From Bacillus sp. HMF5848 (GTDB lineage: Bacteria > Bacillota > Bacilli > Bacillales > HMF5848), in assembly GCF_003944835.1 (NCBI RefSeq), contig NZ_RWIV01000001.1:1775501-1839500 (forward strand): a stretch of 64,000 nt of DNA. The letters are read 5' to 3'. Below the pieces are notes generated by a model, which saw only the letters and a program-made list of their open reading frames with translations, ran no database searches and was not told where the DNA came from. This document shows, in pieces, positions 37,134-46,945 of this stretch. A program made the translations under genes and the position numbers. Each line of letters opens with the position of its first letter. Position 1 is the first letter of the stretch.

Positions 37134-38027
37134 ATGGATATTGCAATTATTGGTGGCGGTTCAATAGGATTACATACAGCAGCGTACTTAGCTGAAAATC
37201 ATCACGTTAAGATATTTACTAAGCGGAAAGAGCAGTCTGAGAGATTATGTGAATATGGGATAGACTTATTGCATGTTGATGGCAAAGTGTGTCATGTTCC
37301 AATTAGTGCTGAACAATTAGATGGTAGTGAAATTAATGCAGATCTTGTTATTGTTACTGTTAAAGAATATCACTTAGACGAAATTCTAGTTTATTTAGAA
37401 CAAACAAAAATACGGAGCACCTTACTATTTTTACAAAATGGTATTGGTCATGTTCGAAAAATTTGTAATATAGCAAATGAGTCTGTATTACTTGGAGTAG
37501 TTGAGCATGGCGCGTATAGATTATCTGATTATGAAGTAGCCGAGAGAGGAAAAGGTGTAATCAAGATTGCATCTTTTCGAGGGAACAAACACATTGATGT
37601 TTGTAATAATTTGAACAGTGATGATTTTCCCATTGAAGCGCACAGTGACTGGGAGACCATGCTTACGGACAAGCTTGTAATAAATGCGGTGATTAATCCA
37701 ATCTCTGCAACGCTGAGAGTAAAGAACGGACAAATTTTTCAGAACAAATTTATTAATGAAATTGCCAAAAATATATTTAACGAGATTAATATTGTGTTAG
37801 AAAGAGAAGCTAAACGTGACAATGATTGGCAAAGGCTAAAAATAATCTGTGAGAAGACAGCGGACAATCGCTCATCAATGTTACGTGATATTGAACAAAA
37901 TGGACGAACAGAAGTAGAAGCGATTATTGCGCCACTTATTACTAAAGCTATAGAACTGGGCGTGGAAACACCTTATTTAAAAAACTATTATTATGTTATT
38001 AAAGCTCTAGAAGCGGAGGGTAGATAG
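37134..38027 (+). CDS. panE: 2-dehydropantoate 2-reductase PanE
   Basis: A 297-residue ketopantoate reductase (YlbQ in B. subtilis), which reduces 2-dehydropantoate to pantoate with NADPH in pantothenate/CoA synthesis. The Rossmann motif IAIIGGGSIGLHTA is at residue 3, the central LQNGIGH matches the NADP site, and the lysine/asparagine active-site region KLVINAVINPISA (near 180) is intact. The C-terminal domain is helical. The ATG at 37134 is behind tggggga; an ATG at 37101 has a poorly spaced site. The DUF3397 gene follows 2 bases after the stop. Confidence 0.94.
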   Translation: MDIAIIGGGSIGLHTAAYLAENHHVKIFTKRKEQSERLCEYGIDLLHVDGKVCHVPISAEQLDGSEINADLVIVTVKEYHLDEILVYLEQTKIRSTLLFLQNGIGHVRKICNIANESVLLGVVEHGAYRLSDYEVAERGKGVIKIASFRGNKHIDVCNNLNSDDFPIEAHSDWETMLTDKLVINAVINPISATLRVKNGQIFQNKFINEIAKNIFNEINIVLEREAKRDNDWQRLKIICEKTADNRSSMLRDIEQNGRTEVEAIIAPLITKAIELGVETPYLKNYYYVIKALEAEGR

Positions 38028-38029
38028 GT

Positions 38030-38419
38030 ATGTCTGCTGTGTTAACGACTATTATAACGGTGTTAGTCCTAATTCCTTTTGTAGGTCATTTAATATTCTA
38101 TGTGGTTGCAAGGTGGGTAACAGAAAATAATAAGCGTGCTTTTCTGTTAGCTACAGATTTTTCAACATTTTTATTCATTGTGGCTGTATATTATTTAACA
38201 ATTGTGATTTGGGATAAATCATTTTTGCTATTTATATTATTAATACTTACCGTTAGTTTCCTATTGTTTATTTTCATTGATTGGAAAACTAGAGAAGAAA
38301 TTGTACTACCGAGAGTTCTTCGCTTTTTTTGGCGCTTTACCTTTTTGTTGTTTTTTACCGGTTATATTGTATTAGTTGTTTATGGCATTATTAATAGTGT
38401 AACAACTACTCTTAGTTAA
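38030..38419 (+). CDS. DUF3397 family membrane protein
   Basis: A 129-residue membrane protein with four or five hydrophobic helices, starting TTIITVLVLIPFVGHLIFY and ending in FTGYIVLVVYGIIN. It matches the DUF3397 family, which sits between panE and bshC in many Bacillaceae. Function unknown. It starts 2 bases after panE and probably shares its transcript. Confidence 0.85.
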   Translation: MSAVLTTIITVLVLIPFVGHLIFYVVARWVTENNKRAFLLATDFSTFLFIVAVYYLTIVIWDKSFLLFILLILTVSFLLFIFIDWKTREEIVLPRVLRFFWRFTFLLFFTGYIVLVVYGIINSVTTTLS

Positions 38420-38504
38420 GCATTTTCTTTTCGAAATTCTGGAATGAATGCTATACTAAAATGAATGTGAAAAGATTTCTTGTGTTAGAAAGGACGTTCA
38501 AATT

Positions 38505-40127
38505 ATGGAATTTATAGAAATTCCGCTATCCTCCTCAAATAAGTTTATTCACGAGTGCTATTCAAATGATAGTGGTTTCTTTCAATATAATGTCTCTTTT
38601 TTATCGGATTGTTTGAAGGAGCGTGTGAATGATTTAAAATCTCGCTCTTTTAAAAGAGAACAGCTTGTAGAATATTTACTTAATTTTAATGCAAAGTATG
38701 AAGTTAGCAATAAGACAACTGCCAATATCAAGAAGCTGTTAGATGATAAGAGTGTTGTCGTTGTTGGTGGACAACAGGCCGGCTTAATGACAGGGCCGCT
38801 TTACACGATACATAAGATAATTACAATAATTCAACTGGCAAGGGAACAAGAGGTTAAATTAGGAGTTCCTGTTGTGCCTGTATTTTGGATTGCTGGTGAA
38901 GATCACGACTTCCAAGAGATTAATCACGTGTATACATATACCGATGGAGCTCTTAAGAAAAATACCGTTCCACATAAGCCTGTGAAAAAGCAAATGGTTT
39001 CTTCAATGGAAATAGATAAGCAAGAATTGAATAAATGGATTATGTCGTTCCTTGAAACGTTTGGAGAAACCCCTCATACAAAAAGTTTGCTTGATGAGCT
39101 ACAGAGAGAAGCAAGCAAATCTATAACCTATGTGGACTTTTTTGCAAGGCTTGTTCAAGGTTTGTTTTCAGATGAAGGGCTTGTGCTTATAGATTCTGGT
39201 GATTATGAGGTCCGTAAATTAGAATCACCCTTTTTTACCCAACTTATTACACAAATAGATGACCTTCAGCAGGCGTTACAATATACACAGCAAAACATAT
39301 TGAATAAGGGTTTTTCGCTTACAATTGGGGAACAATCAAACAATGCCCACTTATTTTATGAGTTAAAGGGAGAGCGTGTATTATTAGAGTGGGATGAAGC
39401 CTCTCAGCTATATCGTGATAAGCAGAATTTGTGCTCTTTTACAAGAGACGAGTTATTGGAAGTGGCAATTAATAACCCTGAATTACTTAGCAATAATGTT
39501 GTTACACGGCCACTAATGCAAGAGTTTCTTTTTCCTGTATTAGCGTTTGTTGGGGGACCTGGAGAAATTGCTTATTGGGCCGAGTTAAAGCAATCTTTCG
39601 AAGTGTTTGATTTTAAAATGCCACCTATCATCCCTAGACATCAGCTTACAATTTTAACTCGTGCTATAGAGACTGATATGTTGGAAACAGAACTAGATAT
39701 AAAACGTATATTAGAGCATGGCGTAAATGAGTATGAAGAGTGCATGTTCGACACTCCTGAGAATGCTGCGTTTCAAAGTGAATTAAGTAATGCGAGACGT
39801 GAAATTGAAGCAATACATTCTAGATTGCGTGAGGCCGCGTTAGATGTTGACCGAGGGTTGCAGCAAGTTGTATTGAAAAACAGTGCATTCATACAGACAC
39901 AATTAGATTTTTTAGAGAAATCTGTTGACAAATCTATAATGCGACAACATGAAACTGTATTCTTGAAACTTAAAAGAATCGAGGCATTTCTGAAACCAAA
40001 TAACGCTTTCCAAGAACGGAGTTGGAATGTATATTATTTCTTAAATCTATATGGTCGAGATTTTGTGAAACAGTTAGCACAGTTACCGTTCTCATTTGAA
40101 GCAACACATAAAATAATTAAACTTTAA
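38505..40127 (+). CDS. bshC: bacillithiol biosynthesis cysteine-adding enzyme BshC
   Basis: A 540-residue protein of the BshC family (YllA), which adds cysteine to glucosaminyl-malate in the last step of bacillithiol synthesis, giving the main low-molecular-weight thiol of Bacillus. A Rossmann-like core with VVVGGQQAGLMTGPLYTIHK (near 84), PVVPVFWIAGEDHDFQEINH (near 123) and FVGGPGEIAYWAELK (near 345) is clear, and the C-terminal half contains a long coiled coil. The ATG at 38505 follows aaaggacg. It is the last gene before the dcw cluster, as in B. subtilis. Confidence 0.95.
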   Translation: MEFIEIPLSSSNKFIHECYSNDSGFFQYNVSFLSDCLKERVNDLKSRSFKREQLVEYLLNFNAKYEVSNKTTANIKKLLDDKSVVVVGGQQAGLMTGPLYTIHKIITIIQLAREQEVKLGVPVVPVFWIAGEDHDFQEINHVYTYTDGALKKNTVPHKPVKKQMVSSMEIDKQELNKWIMSFLETFGETPHTKSLLDELQREASKSITYVDFFARLVQGLFSDEGLVLIDSGDYEVRKLESPFFTQLITQIDDLQQALQYTQQNILNKGFSLTIGEQSNNAHLFYELKGERVLLEWDEASQLYRDKQNLCSFTRDELLEVAINNPELLSNNVVTRPLMQEFLFPVLAFVGGPGEIAYWAELKQSFEVFDFKMPPIIPRHQLTILTRAIETDMLETELDIKRILEHGVNEYEECMFDTPENAAFQSELSNARREIEAIHSRLREAALDVDRGLQQVVLKNSAFIQTQLDFLEKSVDKSIMRQHETVFLKLKRIEAFLKPNNAFQERSWNVYYFLNLYGRDFVKQLAQLPFSFEATHKIIKL

Positions 40128-40129
40128 CG

Positions 40130-40165
40130 AGTAAAGGCTTTCCATTAAATTGGGAGGTCTTTTTT
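40130..40165 (+). terminator. possible terminator after bshC
   Basis: Imperfect stem, aaaggctttcc / gggaggtcttt with wobble pairs, then a T-run of six. Weaker than the other terminators here. Confidence 0.55.
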
Positions 40166-40169
40166 GTAT

Positions 40170-40510
40170 TCAGGAAAACTCTAAACCTAGATTAGTGTTT
40201 ACCCCCCAGACCGAGTCTTCCATTAATATCATTCCTTGAATAAATTGCGAGAAGCATGATTTTTAACATGTTGCTTTTCGCAGCTAGTGATGATTTTCCC
40301 TCCTTATAATAAGTCAACATCGAATCTTGATGTTTTGTGCTTAACTTCATGAGGAAATTACCAACAGATATCCAGGAAAGGGTGAGTGTCAACAAAGTGA
40401 CAGGACGTCGTACTTTTTGCCGAACAGTCCATACACTTTTTGCGGGATGCGAAGGTTTGAGACGTCAACGCACTTAGCCTCAAATGTGACGTGATGTATT
40501 TTCATGAAGT
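40170..40510. repeat. interspersed repeat copy B (with hairpin)
   Basis: The largest copy, in the bshC-mraZ gap. It opens ggaaaactctaaacctag and contains an 11-bp hairpin at 40246-40256 with 40272-40282 (tgcgagaagca / tgcttttcgca, one wobble). Against copy A (24420-24456) the third pair is C-G here and T-A there. Further on, gtgacaggacg (about 40397) and ttagcctcaaatgtgacgt (about 40465) match copies C and D. No gene is present; a leftward frame exists here by chance only. Confidence 0.65.
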
Positions 40511-40672
40511 ATACGTCTTGCTTAATTGCTCGAAAGTTATAACTAATACAGTAGCTGGACTTTAGTTATAGTTCTATAGTATTTAGTTGAAATTAGCGGA
40601 CGTAACTGTTAAATCCTTTGTCATAAATAATAAATCAATAGTTGCTTTTCTTTTTATAAAAAGCAATTTAGT

Positions 40673-40696
40673 GTGGAGAAAAGTGGGGGGATGTGG
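40673..40696 (+). promoter_or_regulatory. three GTGG boxes at 10-bp spacing upstream of mraZ
   Basis: The tetramer GTGG occurs at 40673, 40683 and 40693, exactly 10 bases apart, followed by the mraZ start at 40727. MraZ proteins bind short GTGG/TGGGN-type direct repeats in front of their own operon, so this is a likely MraZ operator. Binding is inferred from the pattern. Confidence 0.65.
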
Positions 40697-40726
40697 TAAA
40701 TTATATATAGAAAGTGGGGGCTAAGC

Positions 40727-41158
40727 ATGTTCATGGGTGAGTATCACCATTCCATTGATACGAAAGGTCGCTTAATTGTACCAGCGAAATTCAGGGATGC
40801 ACTCGGTGATACATTCGTCATCACAAGAGGACTTGATGGCTGTTTATTTGTGTACCCTATGCCCGAATGGAAGATACTTGAAGAAAAGCTTAAAGCCTTA
40901 CCGCTAACAAAAAAGGATGCTCGTGCATTTACGAGGTTTTTTTTCTCAGGTGCGGTTGAAATGGAATTGGACAAGCAAGGTCGTGTTAACTTACCAAGCC
41001 CACTTGTAACATATGCAACTCTAGAAAAAGATTGTGTTGTTATTGGTGTTTCAAATCGTGTTGAAATATGGGATAAAGCTAAATGGCAGCAAGTGGTTGA
41101 TGAAAGTGAAGATGCTTTCGCAGAGATTGCAGAAAATATGATAGGCTTTGATATTTAG
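40727..41158 (+). CDS. mraZ: transcriptional regulator MraZ
   Basis: A 143-residue protein with two AbrB-like swapped-hairpin modules, [24 protein letters not shown] and a second at [20 protein letters not shown]. MraZ forms a ring, binds direct repeats upstream of the dcw operon and controls it, itself included. The second module contains the family signature DKQGR. The ATG follows agtggggg. It is the first gene of the dcw cluster, 47 bases ahead of rsmH. Confidence 0.97.
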   Translation: MFMGEYHHSIDTKGRLIVPAKFRDALGDTFVITRGLDGCLFVYPMPEWKILEEKLKALPLTKKDARAFTRFFFSGAVEMELDKQGRVNLPSPLVTYATLEKDCVVIGVSNRVEIWDKAKWQQVVDESEDAFAEIAENMIGFDI

Positions 41159-41205
41159 AGGTAAACTACCAGTATCAATGCATGAAATTTGAGGTGTAGA
41201 CATCA

Positions 41206-42138
41206 ATGTTTAATCATACAACAGTATTATTACATGAAGCTGTAGACGGTCTAAATATTGTTAAAGATGGTGTGTATGTAGATTGTACTTTTGGTGGCGG
41301 TGGTCACAGTAGTGAGATACTGCGTCATCTGAAAAATGGAGGTAAGCTTTATGCCTTCGACCAAGACGAGATGGCAATCATGCAATCAAAGGCGTTATCT
41401 GAGCGATATGGGGATTCTTTTACATTAATTAAAAGTAATTTTAGATATTTACATGAAAAACTAGAGGAACAAGGTGTTACTGCTGTAGATGGAATATTAT
41501 TTGATTTAGGAGTTTCTTCTCCCCAGCTTGATACCCCTGAAAGAGGATTTAGTTACCATCATGATGCACCGCTCGATATGAGAATGGACACAGATTCGCC
41601 TTTAACTGCTTATGAAGTTGTTAATGAATGGTCGTATGAGAAGCTTGTCAGGATTTTCTTTCAGTACGGTGAAGAAAAGTTCTCAAAGCAAATAGCACGA
41701 AAAATCGAAGCAGAGCGGACAAAGAAGCCAATTGAAAGTACGGGTGAGCTTGTTGAGTTAATTAAAGAGGCGATTCCAGCACCAGCACGACGTACTGGTG
41801 GTCATCCGGCTAAGCGCGTTTTCCAAGCCATTCGCATTGCTGTAAATGATGAGCTCCAAGCGTTTGAAGAAGCTATCGAGAAAGCTATATCGATATTGAA
41901 GCCTGGAGGACGTATTTGTGTTATCACGTTTCACTCTTTAGAAGATCGAATTTGTAAGGTTGCGTTTAAAAAGGCTAGTGAAGGTCCGGCCTTGCCTCCT
42001 GGACTACCGGTTATTCCGGAAGAATATAAACCTAAATTAAAGCTAATAACAAGAAAGCCAATTTTACCTAGTGAGGCAGAGGTAACAGAAAATAATCGTG
42101 CTCGTTCTGCTAAGCTACGAGTAGCTGAGAAAAATTAA
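41206..42138 (+). CDS. rsmH: 16S rRNA (cytosine1402-N4)-methyltransferase RsmH
   Basis: A 310-residue SAM-dependent methyltransferase (MraW) that modifies C1402 in the ribosomal decoding centre. The SAM motif reads [15 protein letters not shown] near residue 22, followed by [15 protein letters not shown] with the catalytic region, and the C-terminal KLITRKPI segment; the insertion domain lies between (about 110-210). The ATG at 41206 follows gaggtgtag. ftsL starts 24 bases after its stop. Confidence 0.97.
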   Translation: MFNHTTVLLHEAVDGLNIVKDGVYVDCTFGGGGHSSEILRHLKNGGKLYAFDQDEMAIMQSKALSERYGDSFTLIKSNFRYLHEKLEEQGVTAVDGILFDLGVSSPQLDTPERGFSYHHDAPLDMRMDTDSPLTAYEVVNEWSYEKLVRIFFQYGEEKFSKQIARKIEAERTKKPIESTGELVELIKEAIPAPARRTGGHPAKRVFQAIRIAVNDELQAFEEAIEKAISILKPGGRICVITFHSLEDRICKVAFKKASEGPALPPGLPVIPEEYKPKLKLITRKPILPSEAEVTENNRARSAKLRVAEKN

Positions 42139-42162
42139 TTTTTGCGGGGGAGGAGCTAACAC

Positions 42163-42531
42163 TTGAGTAACTTAGCCAGACGGTATTATCAAGAACAACA
42201 ACCTAAACAACCAACAATAACGCCACAGCCAAAGAAAAAGCGAGTACGTGTTAAGAAAATTAAGTATTCAGCAGCCGAAAAACTAATGTGTTTTGTATTA
42301 ATTAGTTTTGTATTCCTTTTTTCAGTTAAGATTGTTTCAAACTGGGCTTACATATATAATGTAAATACGGAGATACACAATCTACAGCAATCCATTCATA
42401 ATAAACAAAAATATAACGATGATTTATCAGTACAAGTGAGTGAATTAAGTACTTATGAACGAATCTGGACAATTGCAGCAGAAATGGGTCTTTCGTTAAA
42501 CGAGAATAATGTTAAGGTTGTTGAGAACTAA
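42163..42531 (+). CDS. ftsL: cell division protein FtsL
   Basis: A 122-residue bitopic membrane protein: a basic cytoplasmic tail (about 1-38, PKKKRVRVKKIKY), one membrane segment (about 40-62), and an extracytoplasmic coiled coil (about 65-100) ending IWTIAAEMGLSLNENNVKVVE, the usual FtsL C terminus. It forms a complex with DivIC and DivIB in the divisome. The TTG start at 42163 follows gggggaggag. It lies immediately before pbpB, with the pbpB ATG two bases after its stop codon begins a new frame. Confidence 0.92.
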   Translation: MSNLARRYYQEQQPKQPTITPQPKKKRVRVKKIKYSAAEKLMCFVLISFVFLFSVKIVSNWAYIYNVNTEIHNLQQSIHNKQKYNDDLSVQVSELSTYERIWTIAAEMGLSLNENNVKVVEN

Positions 42532-42532
42532 T

Positions 42533-44749
42533 ATGTATTACAAAAATAAAAATATAAACAGAGGAGCAGCGTTAATTAGTTTGTTATTTACTCTGCTCTT
42601 TTTGTTGTTATTTGGACGCTTTTTAACGATACAAGCCTCAGGTGAAGTAGATGGTAATATTTTAGCTGATCAGGCTCTTAAGTTTTACACAAAAGAGAGA
42701 ACTGTTGAAGCTAACCGCGGTACTATTATTGACCGAAATAAAAGTGTAATTGCAGAGGATACTTCATCCTACACACTAGTAGCGATTCTTAACAAAGATG
42801 CGCCGTCTCATGTTGAAAATCCACAAAAAACAGCAGAATTACTTGCGCCTTTATTACAAATGAGTGTCAATGAGGTATACTCTAATTTAACAAAGGACAG
42901 GTATCAAGTAGAGTTTGGCAAAAACGGACGTGACATAAGTCATACACTAAAAAATGAGATAGACGCTCTTGCTTTGCCAGGCATCACGTTTATACGTGAT
43001 ACTAAACGCTTTTATCCTCACGGAGTTTTTGCATCGCATGTAGTTGGTTATGCTGAGAAAAAGGTAGTAGAACAGGATGACTCGAATAAAAAAGAAGTTA
43101 TAACAAAGGGTGTTCTTGGTTTAGAAGCCAGTTTAAATGATTATTTGGAGGAACAGGATGGTAAAGTAGTCTACAAAAGTGACAAAAGCGGTCTGCCTTT
43201 ACCAAATATTAAGCCATCGATTACACCGCCGAAAAATGGTCAAACAGTTGAGTTAACACTGGATGAAAAAATCCAAACATTCCTAGAAGACTCGATGAAC
43301 AATGTTCAAGAAAAATTTGCACCTGAAAAGATAATTGGTATCGTCGCTAACGCCAAAACAGGTGAAATATTAGCAATGGGTACAAGACCTTCCTTTGACT
43401 TGAACACACGAGCTGGAATCTCGGAAAATTGGAATAACGATGCTGTGTTTTATCGATTTGAACCAGGTTCTACTATGAAAATGTTTACATTAGCCGCAGC
43501 AATTGAAGAAGGAGTATATAATCCTACGGAAATATTTCAGTCAGGTTCATATGCTGTTGGTACAGATATTATCAGAGATCACAATAAGCTTGGCTGGGGA
43601 AAAATTACCTTTGAAGAGGGTTTCCAAAGATCATCCAATGTTGCTTTTTCTATAATAGCTAAAGAAAAGCTAGGGTTAGATGTTTTGAGAGAGTATTTAA
43701 CGCGGTTCGGCTTAGATCGCAAAACAAATATAGATGTACCTGGTGAATCTGAACCAATTGTCAACTTTAAATATGAACTTGATAAGGTATCAACAGCATT
43801 TGGCCAAGGTACCGCAATTACGCCAATACAGCAAATACAGGCTGCTACAGCAATTGCTAATAACGGTCAAATGATGAAGCCTTATGTGATTAATAGAATT
43901 ATAGACCCTGAAACAAAAGACATTTTAGTAGATAATAAACCTACTGTTGTCGGAGAGCCTATTTCAAGTAACACTGCTAGCCAAGTACGGAAAATACTAG
44001 GTACAGTACTGACTGCACCTCATGGAACAGGAAAACCATATGTCATTGATGGATATGAAGTTGCAGGGAAAACTGGTACCGCACAGATACCAGACCCTGA
44101 AGGTGGGTACTTGTCAGGGCATCAAAACTTTATCTTCTCATTTTTAGGAATGGCTCCAGTGGATGACCCAGAATTAATAGTATATGTAGCAGTTAAGAAG
44201 CCCAACATTACCATTCATGAACCAGGTTCTTTACCTGTTTCAATGATATTTAAGCCAGTTATGAAAAATAGCTTACAGTATTTAAATATACGTCCGTCAA
44301 AACAAAACAGTAATAAGGAATCTGAAGAAATAGACAACTCAATAAAAATAAAAGATTATCGCAATTTGTCTGTACAAGCTACACAAGCTGAATTAACTGC
44401 GTTAGGAATGGAGCCGGTGATTATTGGTGAGGGTACGACCGTATTAGGACAACTGCCAAAACCGAATTCAAAAGTTATCTTTAATGAGAAGGTACTATTC
44501 ATAACTGAATCAAGCTTTATCATGCCTGATCTAAATGGTTGGTCCCTTCGTGATGTAATGAAACTTGTCGCGATAACTGAGTTACAACCTAATATCATTG
44601 GCAACGGCTACGTCACAAGTCAGAATATCATGCCTGGTGTAGAGTTTGAGAAGGGCGATTATTTAATATTAGATTTGGCTCCGCCCGAGACAATACATTC
44701 TGGAATAAATGATGTCACATTTGAGGAAGGTGAAGCACCTATGAATTAG
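42533..44749 (+). CDS. pbpB: penicillin-binding protein 2B, septal transpeptidase
   Basis: A 738-residue class B PBP, the septal transpeptidase that works with FtsW. It has one membrane anchor (about 12-32), a dimerisation domain, the transpeptidase domain with STMK (Ser313), SSN (SNVA region) and KTGTA, and two PASTA domains at the C terminus (PVIIGEGTTV and PDLNGWSLRDVM). The ATG at 42533 agrees best with family N termini (MYYKNKNINRGAA); an ATG at 42509 inside ftsL would add eight residues and has no better site. It is closed by a terminator that contains its stop codon. Confidence 0.95.
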   Translation: MYYKNKNINRGAALISLLFTLLFLLLFGRFLTIQASGEVDGNILADQALKFYTKERTVEANRGTIIDRNKSVIAEDTSSYTLVAILNKDAPSHVENPQKTAELLAPLLQMSVNEVYSNLTKDRYQVEFGKNGRDISHTLKNEIDALALPGITFIRDTKRFYPHGVFASHVVGYAEKKVVEQDDSNKKEVITKGVLGLEASLNDYLEEQDGKVVYKSDKSGLPLPNIKPSITPPKNGQTVELTLDEKIQTFLEDSMNNVQEKFAPEKIIGIVANAKTGEILAMGTRPSFDLNTRAGISENWNNDAVFYRFEPGSTMKMFTLAAAIEEGVYNPTEIFQSGSYAVGTDIIRDHNKLGWGKITFEEGFQRSSNVAFSIIAKEKLGLDVLREYLTRFGLDRKTNIDVPGESEPIVNFKYELDKVSTAFGQGTAITPIQQIQAATAIANNGQMMKPYVINRIIDPETKDILVDNKPTVVGEPISSNTASQVRKILGTVLTAPHGTGKPYVIDGYEVAGKTGTAQIPDPEGGYLSGHQNFIFSFLGMAPVDDPELIVYVAVKKPNITIHEPGSLPVSMIFKPVMKNSLQYLNIRPSKQNSNKESEEIDNSIKIKDYRNLSVQATQAELTALGMEPVIIGEGTTVLGQLPKPNSKVIFNEKVLFITESSFIMPDLNGWSLRDVMKLVAITELQPNIIGNGYVTSQNIMPGVEFEKGDYLILDLAPPETIHSGINDVTFEEGEAPMN

Positions 44750-44765
44750 GTGCTTCGCTTTTTCA
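44732..44765 (+). terminator. terminator at the pbpB stop codon
   Basis: A perfect 10-bp stem, gaagcaccta / taggtgcttc, with a 5-base loop and a T-run. The pbpB stop TAG (44747-44749) lies in the right arm. It separates vegetative pbpB from the sporulation gene spoVD. Confidence 0.88.
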
Positions 44766-44890
44766 TTCTCAACAAAAATAGTCTGTGATAAAAGATAAGT
44801 CTTATCTAGTCTGTAATGCTTTCTTTGTTCTAATGGTTTATGTACAAGCATATATTTGAACGAGCCTAATGTGAGGAGGGTTCTTCAATT

Positions 44891-46834
44891 ATGCGTGTAT
44901 CCAATGTTACTGTTAGAAAAAGACTAGTTATTGTATTGTTAGTTGGTTTTTTAATTTTTGGTATCATAGACGTTCGATTAGGTTATGTTCAATTTGTATT
45001 AGGGAACATGCTTACAGAACGGGCAAAGGAATTATGGAGTCGAAATATACCATTTGAGCCAGAACGTGGTGATATTACTGATGTCAATGGTATTCCATTG
45101 GCAACTAATATGAGTGCTCCATCCGTTCTCATTGTTCCGCGACAAGTGATAAACCCACAAAAGACAGCACAGCAACTTGCTGCAGCATTAAATATGTCTG
45201 TTGAAGAAGTATACAAAATAATTACAAAGCGAGCATCGAGTGTGTATATAAGACCTGAGGGCATTAAACTATCATTAAATAAAGCAGAGGAAATTCGCGC
45301 TTTAGGTTTAGATGGTGTGTATATTGCTCAAGATGTGAAGAGGTATTATCCTTTCGGTAATTATTTATCTCATGTTCTTGGTTTTGCTGGTATTGATAAT
45401 CAAGGGCTTATGGGATTAGAGCTATACTATGATAAGCAATTACGTGGTGAGAAAGGCTATGTACAGTTTTTTTCTGATGCAAAAGGGAAGCGGATGAACG
45501 ATATGGCTGATGAATATAAACCGCCTATTGATGGTTTAGATTTAAAGCTCACTATTGATTCTAATGTTCAAACTATCATTGAGCGTGAGCTTGATATTGC
45601 TGAAGCCACATTCAATCCCGATGGTATGATTGCCATTGCAATGAATCCAAATAACGGTGAGATATTGGCAATGTCATCAAGGCCTGGCTTTGATCCAACT
45701 GATTTCCAAAACGTTCCACAAGAAGTTTATAATAGAAACCTGCCTATATGGAGTACTTACGAACCAGGTTCTACTTTCAAAATTATTACTTTAGCAGCTG
45801 CGCTTGAAGAAGGAAAAGTAAATCTTGAGAAAGAGCATTTTCATGATTCTGGAGCTGTAAAGGTTGCGGGGGCTACGCTACACTGCTGGAAGCGCGGGGG
45901 GCATGGTGATCAAACCTTTTTAGAAGTTGTTCAAAATTCATGTAACCCTGGTTTCGTTGAGTTAGGCCAACGAGTTGGCGAGGAGGCGCTTTTTGAATAT
46001 ATAAGAAAGTTTGGTTTCGGAGAAAAAACAGGTATTGATTTACAAGGTGAAGCTAAAGGAATATTATTTTCACCAGATCGTATTGGACCTGTTGAACTAG
46101 CTACGACTGCGTTTGGGCAAGGGGTTTCGGTTACGCCTATACAGCAAGTAGCGGCTGTCGCTGCGGCTATTAACGGAGGTTATTTATATACTCCTTATAT
46201 AGCGAAGGAGTGGATTGACCCAAAAACTGGTGCTGTCGTAAGTAGAAACACTCCTCAAGTAAAACGGCAAGTAATTTCTGAAGATACATCTGAGCAAATT
46301 CGATATGCTCTTGAGAGTGTTGTTGCACAAGGGACAGGAAGGAATGCTTATGTGGAAGGGTATCGCGTAGGTGGGAAAACAGGTACAGCGCAAAAAGCTG
46401 TTAATGGCCGTTACCTTGAAAATAACCATATTGTGTCATTTATTGGCTTTGCTCCAGCAGATGATCCACAAATAGTTGTGTATGTTGCTATAGATAACCC
46501 GAAAAAAACTGTACAGTTTGGTGGGGTCGTCGCAGCACCGATAGTAGGGAATATTTTAGAAGACAGCTTACGTGCATTAAAAGTTGAACCGAGGAAAGAG
46601 CAGATTGAAAAAGAGTATATGTGGCCCGATCAAAAACTTGTTGAAGTACCAAACTTAATTAACATGTCCATCAATGAAATACGACAACAGTTATTCACCT
46701 TGCAACTAGATATATCTGGAGAGGGTAAAACGGTGATACATCAAGCTCCAGCTCCTGGAGTGAAGGTTGAAGAAGGATCAGTAGTACGGGTGTTTGTTGG
46801 TGATAAGAATGAATCAGAAAAAAAGAGCCAGTGA
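44891..46834 (+). CDS. spoVD: SpoVD, sporulation-specific penicillin-binding protein
   Basis: A 647-residue class B PBP with one membrane anchor (about 12-30), the transpeptidase motifs STFK (Ser294), SCN and KTGTA, and one PASTA domain at the C terminus (VPNLINMSINEIRQQL). SpoVD makes the spore cortex together with SpoVE under sigma E control in the mother cell. The ATG at 44891 follows gaggagggttc. The 5' gap holds a catatatt box at about 44852 that resembles a sigma E -10. It lies in the dcw cluster as in B. subtilis. Confidence 0.96.
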   Translation: MRVSNVTVRKRLVIVLLVGFLIFGIIDVRLGYVQFVLGNMLTERAKELWSRNIPFEPERGDITDVNGIPLATNMSAPSVLIVPRQVINPQKTAQQLAAALNMSVEEVYKIITKRASSVYIRPEGIKLSLNKAEEIRALGLDGVYIAQDVKRYYPFGNYLSHVLGFAGIDNQGLMGLELYYDKQLRGEKGYVQFFSDAKGKRMNDMADEYKPPIDGLDLKLTIDSNVQTIIERELDIAEATFNPDGMIAIAMNPNNGEILAMSSRPGFDPTDFQNVPQEVYNRNLPIWSTYEPGSTFKIITLAAALEEGKVNLEKEHFHDSGAVKVAGATLHCWKRGGHGDQTFLEVVQNSCNPGFVELGQRVGEEALFEYIRKFGFGEKTGIDLQGEAKGILFSPDRIGPVELATTAFGQGVSVTPIQQVAAVAAAINGGYLYTPYIAKEWIDPKTGAVVSRNTPQVKRQVISEDTSEQIRYALESVVAQGTGRNAYVEGYRVGGKTGTAQKAVNGRYLENNHIVSFIGFAPADDPQIVVYVAIDNPKKTVQFGGVVAAPIVGNILEDSLRALKVEPRKEQIEKEYMWPDQKLVEVPNLINMSINEIRQQLFTLQLDISGEGKTVIHQAPAPGVKVEEGSVVRVFVGDKNESEKKSQ

Positions 46835-46945
46835 TATTCTGAAAAAATAATTGTTATGTTTTTAATAGGTATATTGTGTGATTGAATTTATAGCGATAGA
46901 ATAGTAACGTTAAAGCTGTATTATTTTTTGGAAGGATTGGGTTAT

